Assembly (NCBI RefSeq): GCF_014851915.1
Contig: NZ_JACVAP010000001.1
Span: 186,001-250,000 of the forward strand
DNA from: Xanthomonas sp. XNM01
GTDB lineage: Bacteria > Pseudomonadota > Gammaproteobacteria > Xanthomonadales > Xanthomonadaceae
Direction: 5' to 3'
Length of the DNA stretch: 64,000 nucleotides
The notes beneath the pieces were generated by a model that had not been told where the DNA came from, did not search any database, and worked only from the letters and a program-made list of their open reading frames with translations. The position numbers and the translations under genes were made by a program. Shown one piece after another: positions 33,288-43,931 of this stretch. The number at the start of each line of letters is the position of its first letter. Positions within the stretch are counted from its first letter, which is position 1.

Positions 33288-35783
33288 TCAGGCCACTTCG
33301 CGTTCCTGCGCCGGGCTGGCGGCCTCGGTCTGCGGCGGGGTCTTGTCGTAGTAACTGGCGGCGCGCAGTTCGTGCGCGTCGAAGTCGTCGACGGTGATGG
33401 TTTCCAGCGTGATCTGGCGCAGCTCTTCGAGCAGCGCACGCTCTTCGAGGGTGATCACGCCTTCGCGCACGGCTTCCTCCAGCTGTGCACCGAACTCCAG
33501 CGCCTCGATGCCCTTGGTCTTGAGCGCCTTGAGGAACTTGCGCTCGACCGGCTCGGCTTGCACGGCCTTGGCCAGATAGCTGTCGATGCGGCCGCCGGGG
33601 TTGTTCTCGCACGGGGTGAGGAACACGCCGGTGCCGAGGCGGTCGCGGGCCTCGTTCGGGGTCATCAGCAGCGAAGCGACGCGGTGGTTGAGACGGTCGC
33701 CCGGCGCTTCGGCGCGACGACCGAACGGGAACACCAGCACCCACAGCGCCCAGCCCACCGGGCGGATCGGGAAGTTGCGCAGCGCATCGCTGAGCGCGGT
33801 CTCGATCACGTGGAAGCTGTTGTACATGCTCCAGGCCAGCAGCGGCTTGTCCGCTTCCGGCGCACCTTCGTCGTGGTGGCGCTTGAGCACCGCGCCGGCC
33901 ATGTACAGGTGGCTGAGCACGTCGCCCAGGCGGCCCGACAGCGATTCCTTGAACTTCAGCTTGCCGCCCAGCAGCAGCATCGACACGTCGGCCATCAGCG
34001 CCAGATTGGCTGCGTAGCGGTCGAGCTTGCGGAAGAACGGGCGGGTGTAGTCGTCCCCCGGAGCGCTGCCGACCTTCGCCCCGGTGATCGCGAACCACAG
34101 CGAGCGCACCGCATTGGAGATGCCGAAGCCGATGTGGCCGAACAGGCTGCGGTCGAACTCGTCCAGGCCGGCCTTGCGGTCCGGGTCCTGCGCGGCCTTC
34201 ATTTCCTTCATCACCCACGGATGGCACAGGATCGCGCCCTGGCCGAAGATCAGCAGGCTGCGGGTCATGATGTTGGCGCCCTCGACGGTCACGCCGATCG
34301 GCGCGGCCTGCCAAGAGCGGCCGGCGAAGTTGCGCGGGCCCAGGATGATGCCCTTGCCGCCGATCACGTCCATCACGTCGGTGATGACCTCGCGACCCAT
34401 CGTGGTGCAGTGGTACTTGGCGATCGCCGACGGCACCGACGGCACGTCGCCGCGGTCCACCGCGGCCGCGGTGGCCTGGGCCAGCGCGCTCGCCGTGTAG
34501 GCCTTGCCGCCGATCCGGGCCAGCGCTTCCTCGACGCCTTCGAAGCGGCCGATCGACAGGCCGAACTGCTTGCGGATGCGCGCGTAGGCGCCGGTCACGC
34601 GCGCGCCGATCTTGGCGCCGCCCGAAGCGGTGGACGGCAGGGTGATCGAGCGGCCCACGGCCAGGCACTCGTTGAGCATGTTCCAACCCTTGCCGGCCTT
34701 CTCGGCGCCGCCGATCAGCTGGCTCAGCGGGATGAACACGTCCTTGCCGCGGATCGGGCCGTTCTGGAACGGCGAGTTCAGCGGGAAGTGGCGGCGGCCG
34801 ATCTCCACGCCGGGCGTCTCGCGCGGCAGCAGCGCCAGGGTGATGCCGATGTCCTTGGTGTCGCCGATCAGGCCGTCCGGGTCGTACATGCGGAAGGCGA
34901 GGCCGACCAAGGTCGCGACCGGCGCCAAGGTGATGTAGCGCTTGTCGAAGGTCAGGCGCACGCCGAGCACGTTGGCGCCGTTCCACTCGCCCTTGCAGAC
35001 GATGCCGAAGTCCGGGATCGAGGTCGCATCCGAGCCGGCGAACGGACCGGTCAGGCCGAAGCAGGGCACTTCCTGGCCGACCGCCAGGCGCGGCAGGTAG
35101 TAGTCCTTCTGCTCCTGGGTGCCGTAGTGGTTGAGCAGCTCGCCCGGGCCCAGCGAGTTGGGCACGCCGACGGTGGAGCTGACCACGCTGGAGACCGAGG
35201 CGATCTTCTGGATCACCTTGTGGTGGGCCAGCGCGGAGAAGCCCAGGCCGCCGTACTGCTTGGGAATGATCATGCCGAAGAAGCGGTTCTTCTTGATGAA
35301 GTCCCACAGCTCCGGCGGCAGGTCGGCGTGGACGTGGGTGATCTCCCAGTCGTTGATCATCCGGCACAGCTCTTCGGTCGGGCCGTCGAGGAAGGCCTGC
35401 TCCTCGGCGCTGAGCTGCGGCTTGGGATAGTTCAGCAGCTTGTTCCAGTCCGGATCGCCGGTGAACAGCTCGCCCTCGAAGCCGACCGAGCCGGTTTCCA
35501 GCGCGATGCGTTCGGTCTGCGACAGCGGCGGCAGGATCTTCCGGAACACGCCGATCAGCGGCGCGGTGATCAGCGGCTTGCGGATCGCCGGGATCAGCAG
35601 CGGCACCGCGATCAGTGCGGTGACGACCGCGACCACGCCCGTGGCGACCGGATGCGCGCCCAGCAGCAGGCAGGCGACCAGGGCACAGGCGACCAGGGCG
35701 GTCCAGGTGGCAAGGCGCAGCCGGTGATAGGCGGCGAACAGACTGACCAGCAGGAAGGCCAGGATGGGTGCGGCGATGCTCAT
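33288..35783 (-). CDS. fadE: Acyl-CoA dehydrogenase, FadE type
   Basis: This gene encodes 831 residues, the length of the large enterobacterial FadE rather than the 380-residue enzymes. Two or three N-terminal membrane segments (MSIAAPILAFLLVSLFAAYH, TALVACALVACLLL) precede the dehydrogenase fold: KKNRFFGMIIPKQYGGLGFS, LTGPFAGSDATSIPDFG, VEEALARIGGKAYTASA and VMDVIGGKGIILGPRNF. A long C-terminal domain follows (LSGRLGDVLSHLYMAGAVLKR). It catalyses the first oxidation of beta-oxidation at the inner membrane. The ATG overlaps the stop of the upstream hydrolase gene (ATGA), so the two are coupled. Confidence 0.93.
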   Translation of the reverse strand: MSIAAPILAFLLVSLFAAYHRLRLATWTALVACALVACLLLGAHPVATGVVAVVTALIAVPLLIPAIRKPLITAPLIGVFRKILPPLSQTERIALETGSVGFEGELFTGDPDWNKLLNYPKPQLSAEEQAFLDGPTEELCRMINDWEITHVHADLPPELWDFIKKNRFFGMIIPKQYGGLGFSALAHHKVIQKIASVSSVVSSTVGVPNSLGPGELLNHYGTQEQKDYYLPRLAVGQEVPCFGLTGPFAGSDATSIPDFGIVCKGEWNGANVLGVRLTFDKRYITLAPVATLVGLAFRMYDPDGLIGDTKDIGITLALLPRETPGVEIGRRHFPLNSPFQNGPIRGKDVFIPLSQLIGGAEKAGKGWNMLNECLAVGRSITLPSTASGGAKIGARVTGAYARIRKQFGLSIGRFEGVEEALARIGGKAYTASALAQATAAAVDRGDVPSVPSAIAKYHCTTMGREVITDVMDVIGGKGIILGPRNFAGRSWQAAPIGVTVEGANIMTRSLLIFGQGAILCHPWVMKEMKAAQDPDRKAGLDEFDRSLFGHIGFGISNAVRSLWFAITGAKVGSAPGDDYTRPFFRKLDRYAANLALMADVSMLLLGGKLKFKESLSGRLGDVLSHLYMAGAVLKRHHDEGAPEADKPLLAWSMYNSFHVIETALSDALRNFPIRPVGWALWVLVFPFGRRAEAPGDRLNHRVASLLMTPNEARDRLGTGVFLTPCENNPGGRIDSYLAKAVQAEPVERKFLKALKTKGIEALEFGAQLEEAVREGVITLEERALLEELRQITLETITVDDFDAHELRAASYYDKTPPQTEAASPAQEREVA

Positions 35784-36697
35784 TGGATGACTCCGGTAAC
35801 GGGCTGTGCGGCCCGGTGCGCGGCGGAGGTCCCGGCCCCCTCGGTCCGGGAGAGCTCCGCCATGTATTCCAGCACGGTGGCGGTAAACGCGGTGTTGTCG
35901 TCGCCGGCGACCATGTGGGTGGCCTGCGGCAATTGCACATGGCGCGCGTGTGGCGCCAGGGCGAGGAAGTCGTCGATGGTGTGCGCCGACACCAGATCGC
36001 TGCGGCCGCCGCTGACCAGCAGCAGCGGGCACCGCACGGCACGCGCGGCCTCCGCGATGGCGTCCTGGTGGCGATCGCTGTCGCGCGCCAGTTCGTCGAC
36101 CAGGCGCGGATCCCAGTGCCAGTGCCAGCGGCCGCCGGCGTCCTCGCGCAGCAGTTCGCGCAGCGCCTCGGGCGATTTGCGGCCGCGGCGCTGCGGCAGA
36201 TAGGCGGCGATGGCGTCGGCAGCGGCGTCCAGCGACGCGAAGCCGTCCGGGAAGGCGGTCATGAAGCCGAGGATGCGCTCCAGCCCGGCGCTTTCCCAGC
36301 GCGGCGTGATGTCCACCAGCACCATCGCCCGGAACAGGCCCGGCCAGCGCGCTTCGGCCAGCAGACCGAACAGCCCGCCCATCGAGGCGGCCACCAGCAC
36401 CGGCGGCTGCGGCAGTTCGCCGGCCAGCACGATGAGGTCGTCGGTGAACTGCCCGCCGCTGTAGGCCAGTCCGTCCGGATTGCGGCCGGATCCGCCGTGC
36501 CCACGTGCGTCATAGGTGAGGCAGGGGTGCCCGTGCGCGGCGAGGACGTCGGCGCTGGAGGACCAGGCACGACGTGTCTGGCCGAACCCGTGCGCGAACA
36601 CCAGCGTGGTGTCGGCCTGTTGCGCATCGCGCTGCCACAGGCTCGCCGCCAACGGCATGTCGGCACCCTGCAGCTGCAGTTCGCGCACAAGCGGCAT
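35780..36697 (-). CDS. Alpha/beta-fold hydrolase
   Basis: This gene encodes 305 residues. The oxyanion strand is LVFAHGFGQTRRAW, the nucleophile elbow is AASMGG, and the acid and histidine are likely in SGGRSDLV and ATHMVAGDD. GGAG precedes the ATG at 36697, and the longer in-frame extension to 36823 crosses the divergent promoter region. It is encoded upstream of and coupled to fadE, so a thioesterase or ester-releasing role feeding beta-oxidation is plausible but unproven. Confidence 0.85.
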   Translation of the reverse strand: MPLVRELQLQGADMPLAASLWQRDAQQADTTLVFAHGFGQTRRAWSSSADVLAAHGHPCLTYDARGHGGSGRNPDGLAYSGGQFTDDLIVLAGELPQPPVLVAASMGGLFGLLAEARWPGLFRAMVLVDITPRWESAGLERILGFMTAFPDGFASLDAAADAIAAYLPQRRGRKSPEALRELLREDAGGRWHWHWDPRLVDELARDSDRHQDAIAEAARAVRCPLLLVSGGRSDLVSAHTIDDFLALAPHARHVQLPQATHMVAGDDNTAFTATVLEYMAELSRTEGAGTSAAHRAAQPVTGVIQ

Positions 36698-36862
36698 CGC
36701 GTTCTCCGGAAAGTCCGTACCTGATGGTATGGATCGCCGGCGGGAGAAGTCAATACGACTGCGTATGGCCTGTCCCGCGACATGCCGCCGAGCCAGCGGT
36801 GGCGCGGTTTCCGCGGCAACCAACGTACTGCAACGAACTGCGGCGTATGGTTAAATCCGGCC

Positions 36863-37456
36863 ATGACCACGACGCCCGTTCCCGACCAGACCCCGTCCTC
36901 TCCCCGCAGCGGCCGCCTCAGCGCCAATGACTGGGCGCAGGCCGCCCTCGACGTGATCGCCGAACAGGGCGTCGCGGCGGTGGCGGTCGAACCACTGGCA
37001 CGCCGTCTCGGCGTGACCAAAGGCAGCTTCTACTGGCACTTTCCATCGCGCGATGCGCTGCTGCAGGCGGCGCTGGAGCGCTGGGAGGACGTCGAGCAGC
37101 AGCAGGTGTTCGGCAGCCTGGAGGAGGTGCCCGATCCGCGCGAGCGGTTGCGCGCGCTGTTCCAGCTGGTCGGCCACGAAACCAAGCCGCATGCGATCTA
37201 CAGCGAACTGCTCAAGGCGCTGGACCATCCGGCCGTGCAGCCGGTCGTCGAGCGCGTCTCGCACCGCCGGCAGGAGTACCTGACCGCCTCGTTCCGCCAG
37301 GCCGGGCTGGGGCGCAACGAGTCCCAGCACCGCGCGCGGCTGACCTACGCCGCGTACGTGGGCTTCCTGCAGCTGCGCGCGCAGCAGCCGAAGATGACGC
37401 ACGAGGAATTCGAGGAGTACCTCGAGCACGTGATCAACACGCTGATCCCGGTGTAG
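36863..37456 (+). CDS. TetR-family transcriptional regulator
   Basis: This gene encodes 197 residues. The helix-turn-helix is VAVEPLARRLGVTKGSFYWHFPSRDALLQAAL, a textbook TetR motif. The remaining helical part binds an unknown ligand. It is divergent from the hydrolase-fadE unit, which it probably controls. The 165-bp intergenic region contains a short dyad, ATACGACTGCGTAT (36755-36768), which could be part of an operator. The inducer is likely an acyl-CoA by analogy with other fad regulators. Confidence 0.88.
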   Translation: MTTTPVPDQTPSSPRSGRLSANDWAQAALDVIAEQGVAAVAVEPLARRLGVTKGSFYWHFPSRDALLQAALERWEDVEQQQVFGSLEEVPDPRERLRALFQLVGHETKPHAIYSELLKALDHPAVQPVVERVSHRRQEYLTASFRQAGLGRNESQHRARLTYAAYVGFLQLRAQQPKMTHEEFEEYLEHVINTLIPV

Positions 37457-37502
37457 ACGCCGACGCACCGGAGCCACGCCGGGTGCCGCCGGCCCGCGAC
37501 CC

Positions 37503-37522
37503 GCCGGCGAGCGGTCGCCGGC
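37503..37522. terminator. Stem-loop between convergent genes
   Basis: GCCGGCGA (37503-37510) pairs perfectly with TCGCCGGC (37515-37522), loop GCGG. It sits between the stops of the TetR and pepQ genes and lacks a T-run on either side. Confidence 0.4.
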
Positions 37523-37543
37523 AGGCCGCCTCTCACGGCGACG

Positions 37544-38866
<1,323 letters not shown>

Positions 38867-38942
38867 CGGCATCGATGCCTGCATGGAAACCGCTAGTGTG
38901 CCCCATCCACCCGCCGCGGCGCCGCGCGTGGGCGGCATCCGT

Positions 38943-39284
38943 TCAGTGCGCGGCCGTCTGTCCCGCTTCGACCCAGGCACGGATGCGCATGCGTTCGCTG
39001 TCGGCGATGGACAGGAAGCGGAATCCGCACCAGCTCTGCCCGGGCGTGTTGGCTGCGCCCAGCCAGAGCAGGTGCACGCCCGCCGACAACGGCGGCCCAC
39101 CGTCGTCGAGCTGGAAACGGAACTGGTACAGCGCATCCTCGTGCAGTTCGGTGCCGGCCAGCAGCAGCATGCCGCTCTCCGACAGGTTGCCGAGGTGGCC
39201 GACGACCGTGTCGGTCATCGTGTCGAGCACCGGCGTGCTCTGGGCGACGTTGCGGCGCGGTGCGCGTCGCGACTCGTTGATCAT
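38943..39284 (-). CDS. PilZ-domain protein
   Basis: This gene encodes 113 residues, a single PilZ domain. The c-di-GMP-binding signature is present: basic RRAPRRN near the N-terminus (RxxxR) and NLSESGMLL (N/DxSxxG). It should bind cyclic di-GMP. Its ATG overlaps the stop of the DUF1631 gene (ATGA), indicating coupled synthesis and possibly a shared function. Confidence 0.88.
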   Translation of the reverse strand: MINESRRAPRRNVAQSTPVLDTMTDTVVGHLGNLSESGMLLLAGTELHEDALYQFRFQLDDGGPPLSAGVHLLWLGAANTPGQSWCGFRFLSIADSERMRIRAWVEAGQTAAH

Positions 39285-41611
39285 GCGCCTGCGCCTCCCA
39301 GCGCGGGTTCGGACGTGCGTCCGGCCAGACCACGCAGTGCGCGCAACGTGGCATGCCAGGCCCGGTCGATCAGGCGCCCCTTGTCCTCGGTCACGATCCG
39401 CGCCTGGCCATGGGCCATCAGGCGCGACAGCGCATCGAGCGAATGCTCGCCCACCTTCTGGCCGCGTGCGTTGACGAACAGCGCGTTGTCGGTGACCGGG
39501 CTGTACCAGGACAGGCGCTGGCGGCGCACGTCGCCCTGCTGGTTGAGCACGAACTCGAACCAGGTGCCGAACGGCAGCGTGCGCAGGTGTTCGTAGCTGG
39601 CCTGTTCCTGCGCGTTGCGCGGCGGCGGGGCCGGCTTCTTCGCCTCGCCCTGGTCGCCGAGGCGGGCGCGTGCCTTGAGCTTGGCGGTGAGCTCGGTGCG
39701 CGAGGTGGTCTCGTCGTCGTCGCTGCGCGAGAGCCGTCGCGCGATCGCGCTTGCCTCGTCTTCGTGGTAACCGACCTGGCGCAGTGCGGTATCGATCTGG
39801 CCGGCGAGCACGCCGTCCGGCGTCGCCTGCGGATCGCAGGTGGTCGCCACGATGCGCGCGGTGGCGGCGTCGCGCTCGCGCCATTCGGCCGAGTTCTCGC
39901 CATGGCGCAGCGCGGTCAGGGTCAGTACGTCGGCCCACGCCTGTTGCAGCAGCGCCTGCACGAACTGCGGCGGTCTGCGGCCTTCCAGGTGCGAGGCGAT
40001 GGTGCGTGCGGCGCCCTGTTTGGCGGTCTCCAGCCGGTCGCGACCACGCGCGGCCTCGATCTGCCGCCGCTCGCTGACCTCGGCCTTGCGCGCCTGTGCG
40101 CGGTGGTGCTCCTGCACCTCCTGGTTGGCGCGCTCGAACACGGTTTCGTCGCCGTCGTACTCGTCGACCACGCGGCCGACCGCCTGTTCAAGCTTGAGCA
40201 CCAGCTGCGGATCGGCGTCGTCGTCGGCCAGCCAGGTCGCACCGGACTCGGCGACCGCGTTGAGCAGTTCCCGTGCCGGATGCTGGTCGCGCACGAAGAA
40301 GCTGCTGTCCTGCACCGCCGCGCGTGCGACCGGTACCTGCAGGCGTTCCAGCAGGTCCTGCGCCGGCGTGTTGGCGCGTACCTCGCGGCCGACCTCGCGA
40401 TAGAGCATGCCGAGCAGGTCGAAGGTGTCCGCATGCTCGGGCGACAGCCCGGCCTTGGGGCCGTGCGCGCGCCGCATGCGTTCGAGCATGGTGCGGCGCA
40501 GGTCGTCCATCGTCCGGTGGCCGCTGCCCGGCTCGCGTGCCGGCGGCATCGCCTGCAGCGCGCCGAGCGTGTCCACCACCGCCTTGAGCGGCATGGTGAG
40601 GCCCGAGGCGGGCGCGGTGCCCTCGGCCGCGGTCTGGCCGCGATGCCCGGCGAGCAGATCGCGCAGGGCCGAGTACACGGCCTGCTCGGGAATGGCGGGC
40701 GATGTGGCCGATGCGGTGTCGGCGCCTCCGCTGGCCGCTTCGGCACGGGTGCCGACCAGGCCGTTGAGCAGGGCGCCACTCCAGGCCGAGCGATGGCCCT
40801 GGCCCTGCCAGCCGGTCAGCGGCTTCTGGCTGGCGGCGCCGGCCGATCCCGTGACCGGCGGGCGGGGCCGATGCTGGCCCTGCGTGCGTGGCCGGTAGGG
40901 CAGGTAGACCAGCCCGGGCAGCACGCCTTCATGGGCCAGGTGTACGTTCATGCGCTCGACCAGTTCGCCGTAGCGCTCCATCACCTGCAGCTCGAAGGCG
41001 CGATAGAGCTGCAACTGCGCGTCCAGGTTCAGCTGCAGCGTCTCGCCGGCATCGCGCATGATCCTGCACAGGGTGTAGGGGCCGAGCGGGAGCGTGGCCG
41101 CGTCGAAGGCGGGTCGCGCGGCGAGCACGCCGAAACGCTGGCCGAGCAGCAGCAGCGAGGTGCCGCCGCGCTGGGTCTCGCGCCGCGCGATCTCGCGCAG
41201 CACGATGTCGCGGTCCAGGTCGGTGTCCTCGACCAGGGTCAGGCGCTGGTACTCGAGCGGGCCGAGTGGCGGGGCGGGATCGTCGACCTCGACCGGCGGC
41301 GGTTCGCGCAGGCCTGCAAGCGCTGCTTCGACGCCGGCCATGAAGCGCGGCGCCAGCGCCGGTCCGTGCTGTTCCAGCAGCCTGAGCTGGGCGAACCAGT
41401 CGGCCTGCTGCTGGTTGTTGCGGGACTGTTCGGCCAGTTTGAACAGCTGCCGCTCGAAGCTGTTCAACGTCAGGGTCAGTGCGGTCCCCAGGCTGGATCC
41501 GACCAGCGCATTGAGTCCCTGCAGGATCTGCCGCACGCGGGCGGGCAGGACCGCCAACGCAAGCGTCGGCAGCGCGGCACCCGTGGCGGTGGGCGGGCTG
41601 GTGGCGGACAT
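39281..41611 (-). CDS. DUF1631 family protein
   Basis: This gene encodes 776 residues, mostly helical. N-terminal motifs include SFERQLFKLAEQSRNNQQQADWFAQLRLLEQHGP and GPLEYQRLTLVEDTDLDRDIVLREIARRE. The end is FGTWFEFVLNQQGDVRRQRLSWYSPVTDNALFVNARGQ, a small beta-rich module that resembles a degenerate PilZ-like domain. The DUF1631 family is known from Xanthomonadaceae and Pseudomonas with no settled function. Coupling to a PilZ gene suggests c-di-GMP signalling. Confidence 0.85.
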   Translation of the reverse strand: MSATSPPTATGAALPTLALAVLPARVRQILQGLNALVGSSLGTALTLTLNSFERQLFKLAEQSRNNQQQADWFAQLRLLEQHGPALAPRFMAGVEAALAGLREPPPVEVDDPAPPLGPLEYQRLTLVEDTDLDRDIVLREIARRETQRGGTSLLLLGQRFGVLAARPAFDAATLPLGPYTLCRIMRDAGETLQLNLDAQLQLYRAFELQVMERYGELVERMNVHLAHEGVLPGLVYLPYRPRTQGQHRPRPPVTGSAGAASQKPLTGWQGQGHRSAWSGALLNGLVGTRAEAASGGADTASATSPAIPEQAVYSALRDLLAGHRGQTAAEGTAPASGLTMPLKAVVDTLGALQAMPPAREPGSGHRTMDDLRRTMLERMRRAHGPKAGLSPEHADTFDLLGMLYREVGREVRANTPAQDLLERLQVPVARAAVQDSSFFVRDQHPARELLNAVAESGATWLADDDADPQLVLKLEQAVGRVVDEYDGDETVFERANQEVQEHHRAQARKAEVSERRQIEAARGRDRLETAKQGAARTIASHLEGRRPPQFVQALLQQAWADVLTLTALRHGENSAEWRERDAATARIVATTCDPQATPDGVLAGQIDTALRQVGYHEDEASAIARRLSRSDDDETTSRTELTAKLKARARLGDQGEAKKPAPPPRNAQEQASYEHLRTLPFGTWFEFVLNQQGDVRRQRLSWYSPVTDNALFVNARGQKVGEHSLDALSRLMAHGQARIVTEDKGRLIDRAWHATLRALRGLAGRTSEPALGGAGA

Positions 41612-41703
41612 CCAGTGTCTTGCATCCGGTTTTTGTGACGTATTTAGCACGTTTGGCCAGGCCGGCCAAACGGCCCGGAGGCGGACGCGGGAGCGCCGGG
41701 CGG

Positions 41704-42861
41704 TCAGTCCAGGAACAGCTCGATCACGTCGTTGGCGAAGCGCCGGCCGAGCTCGGCCGGCATCACGTGCGTGGCCGAAACGGCCAGCCATCCACGTTCC
41801 GCGGCCATCGCCAGTCCGTCGGCGATGGTGGCGCGCGGCAGACCGGTGCGGACCTCGAAATCGGCCAAGGCGAAGCCCTCGTGCAGGCGCAATGCATTGA
41901 GCATGTACTCGAACGGCCGCCGGCCGGCGTCGATGCGGTCGTCGCCGCCGATCGAGGCGGGCGTGCCGGCGCTGTCCATCCAGGTCGTCGGGTGCTTGTG
42001 CTTCCAGCGGCGCAGGATCTCCTGGCTGGCGCCCAGGGTGATCTTGCCGTGCGCGCCGGCGCCGATGCCCAGGTAGTCGCCGTAGCGCCAGTAGTTGAGG
42101 TTGTGCGCGCACTGGCGGCCCGGGCGGGCGTAGGCGCTGGTCTCATAATGCGCGTAGCCGGCCTGTGCGAGCAGCGCCTGGCAGCGTTCCTGGATGTCCC
42201 AGGCGCGGTCGTCGTCGGGCAGGTCGCGCGGCGGACGCGCGTGGAAGACGGTGTTCGGCTCCAGCGTCAGCTGGTAATGGCTGATGTGCGCCGGCTGCAG
42301 CGCGAACGCGCGCTCCAGGTCGGCCTCGGCCATCGCCAGGTCCTGGCCGGGCAGGGCGTACATCAGGTCCAGGTTGAGGTTGTCGTAGCCGGCGTCCTGG
42401 GCCAGCTTGACCGCACGTTCGGCCTCGCCGCTGTCGTGGATCCGGCCCAGCCGCTGCAGGCAGCCGTCATCGAAGCTCTGGATGCCGAAGCTGATCCGGT
42501 TCACGCCGGCGGCACGGTAGCCGTCGAAACGGCCGTGCTCGGCGGTGCCGGGGTTCGCTTCCAGCGTGATCTCCGCATCGGGCGCGAAGCGCAGCCGTGC
42601 GCTCGCGGCCTGCAGGATCCGGTCGATCGCCTCGGGCGGGAACAGGCTGGGCGTGCCGCCGCCGAAGAACACGCTGTGCACGGTGCGGCCCCAGACCAGC
42701 GGCAGGTCGTGCTCCAGGTCGCGCACCAGCGCGTCGACATACGCCTCGAACGGCAGCGCGCCCCTGGCTCCGTGCGAATTGAAATCGCAGTACGGGCATT
42801 TGCGCACGCACCAGGGCAGGTGCACGTACAGCGACAGTGGTGGCGGGATCAGGCTGGGCAT
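41704..42861 (-). CDS. hemW: Radical SAM heme chaperone HemW
   Basis: This gene encodes 385 residues. The radical SAM cluster motif is CVRKCPYCDFNSHG (CxxxCxxC) near residue 17, followed by FFGGGTPSLFPPEAI and ITLEANPGTAEHGRFDGYRAAGVNRISFGIQSF. The C-terminal HemN-like domain is present. HemW hands heme to respiratory enzymes. It is encoded 69 bp downstream of rdgB, the standard gammaproteobacterial arrangement. Confidence 0.95.
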   Translation of the reverse strand: MPSLIPPPLSLYVHLPWCVRKCPYCDFNSHGARGALPFEAYVDALVRDLEHDLPLVWGRTVHSVFFGGGTPSLFPPEAIDRILQAASARLRFAPDAEITLEANPGTAEHGRFDGYRAAGVNRISFGIQSFDDGCLQRLGRIHDSGEAERAVKLAQDAGYDNLNLDLMYALPGQDLAMAEADLERAFALQPAHISHYQLTLEPNTVFHARPPRDLPDDDRAWDIQERCQALLAQAGYAHYETSAYARPGRQCAHNLNYWRYGDYLGIGAGAHGKITLGASQEILRRWKHKHPTTWMDSAGTPASIGGDDRIDAGRRPFEYMLNALRLHEGFALADFEVRTGLPRATIADGLAMAAERGWLAVSATHVMPAELGRRFANDVIELFLD

Positions 42862-42930
42862 CGCGATGACGGGGTCGGTGGGCAGGCCGGACCGGGGCGC
42901 CCGTGCGTGGCCGTGGCGGGTGTCGGTGGC

Positions 42931-43542
42931 TCAGGCCAGCGTGTGCAGGCGCTGCGCCAGCTGCTCCAGCGCACGGGCACGGTGGCTGAGCCGGTTCTTG
43001 GTGGCAGCGTCCATCTCGGCCGCGGTCAGGCCGTACGCGGGATCGAGGAACACCGGGTTGTAGCCGAAGCCGCCGGTGCCGCGTGGTGCGAAGGTGATTT
43101 CGCCTTCCCAGCGGCCTTCCGCGATCAGCGGCTGCGGATCCTCCGGGTGGCGCAGCAGCACGATCACCGCGTAGAAGCGGGCGCCGCGCTGGCCGGCGGG
43201 GATGTCGCGCATCGCTTCGAGCAGCTTGGCGTTGTTGGCCGCGGCATCGGTCGGCGTGCCGGCATAGCGCGCGCTGTACAGGCCGGGCGCGCCGCCGAGC
43301 GCGTCGACGATCAGGCCGGAGTCGTCTGCCAGTGCCGGCAGGCCGGTGACGGCGCTGGCGTGGCGGGCCTTGATCAATGCGTTCTCGACGAAGGTCAGGC
43401 CGGTCTCGGGCACGTCCTGCACACCGAGCTCGCTCTGGGCGACGATCCTCAGCGGCAGCTGCGCAAGCATCGCGCGCAGTTCATCGAGCTTGCCGGCATT
43501 GCCGCTGGCCAGGACCAGGGTGCGCGTGGTGGCGTTGGACAT
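42931..43542 (-). CDS. rdgB: dITP/XTP pyrophosphatase (RdgB/HAM1)
   Basis: This gene encodes 203 residues. Signatures are LVLASGNAGKLDELRAML, ADDSGLIVDALGGAPGLYSARYAG and FGYNPVFLDPAYGLTAAEMD. It removes non-canonical purine nucleotides from the precursor pool. The ATG overlaps the VOC gene's stop by one base (TGATG); the longer in-frame start at 43566 would lie within that gene. Confidence 0.95.
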   Translation of the reverse strand: MSNATTRTLVLASGNAGKLDELRAMLAQLPLRIVAQSELGVQDVPETGLTFVENALIKARHASAVTGLPALADDSGLIVDALGGAPGLYSARYAGTPTDAAANNAKLLEAMRDIPAGQRGARFYAVIVLLRHPEDPQPLIAEGRWEGEITFAPRGTGGFGYNPVFLDPAYGLTAAEMDAATKNRLSHRARALEQLAQRLHTLA

Positions 43543-43931
43543 CACTTCAGCTCCAGCAGATCCCACAGGTTGCCGTACAGGTCGCGGAACACCGCGACGA
43601 TGGCGTAGGGCTCGTCGCGCGGCGCTTCGAGGAATTCCACGCCGTTGGCGAGCATCGCCGTGTGATCGCGATGGAAATCGCCGGTATGCAGGAAGAAGCC
43701 GACCCGGCCGCCGGTCTGGTTGCCGATGCTGGCGCGCTGCGCGTCGTTGGCCGCCTTGGCCAGCAGCAGCGCGGGCGCGCCGTCGGCGGCCGGCGCGACC
43801 ACGACCCAGCGCTTGCCGTTGCCGCGGTCAGTGTCCTCGATCAGGACGAAGCCCAGCGCCTGCGTGTACCAGGCGATGGCTTCGTCGTAATCGGCCACGA
43901 CCAGCGTGACCAGGGCGATCTGCCGGCTCAC
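43542..43931 (-). CDS. VOC/glyoxalase-superfamily protein
   Basis: This gene encodes 129 residues with the beta-alpha-beta-beta-beta repeats of the vicinal oxygen chelate fold ([25 protein letters not shown], then [51 protein letters not shown]). It could be a metal-dependent lyase, a dioxygenase or a binding protein; the substrate is unknown. It is nested between rph and rdgB with overlaps on both sides. Confidence 0.88.
   Translation of the reverse strand: MSRQIALVTLVVADYDEAIAWYTQALGFVLIEDTDRGNGKRWVVVAPAADGAPALLLAKAANDAQRASIGNQTGGRVGFFLHTGDFHRDHTAMLANGVEFLEAPRDEPYAIVAVFRDLYGNLWDLLELK

Noticed and set aside
33234-36203. 989-codon frame antisense to fadE and the hydrolase
   Set aside because: Same shadow effect; fadE has full family motifs on the other strand.
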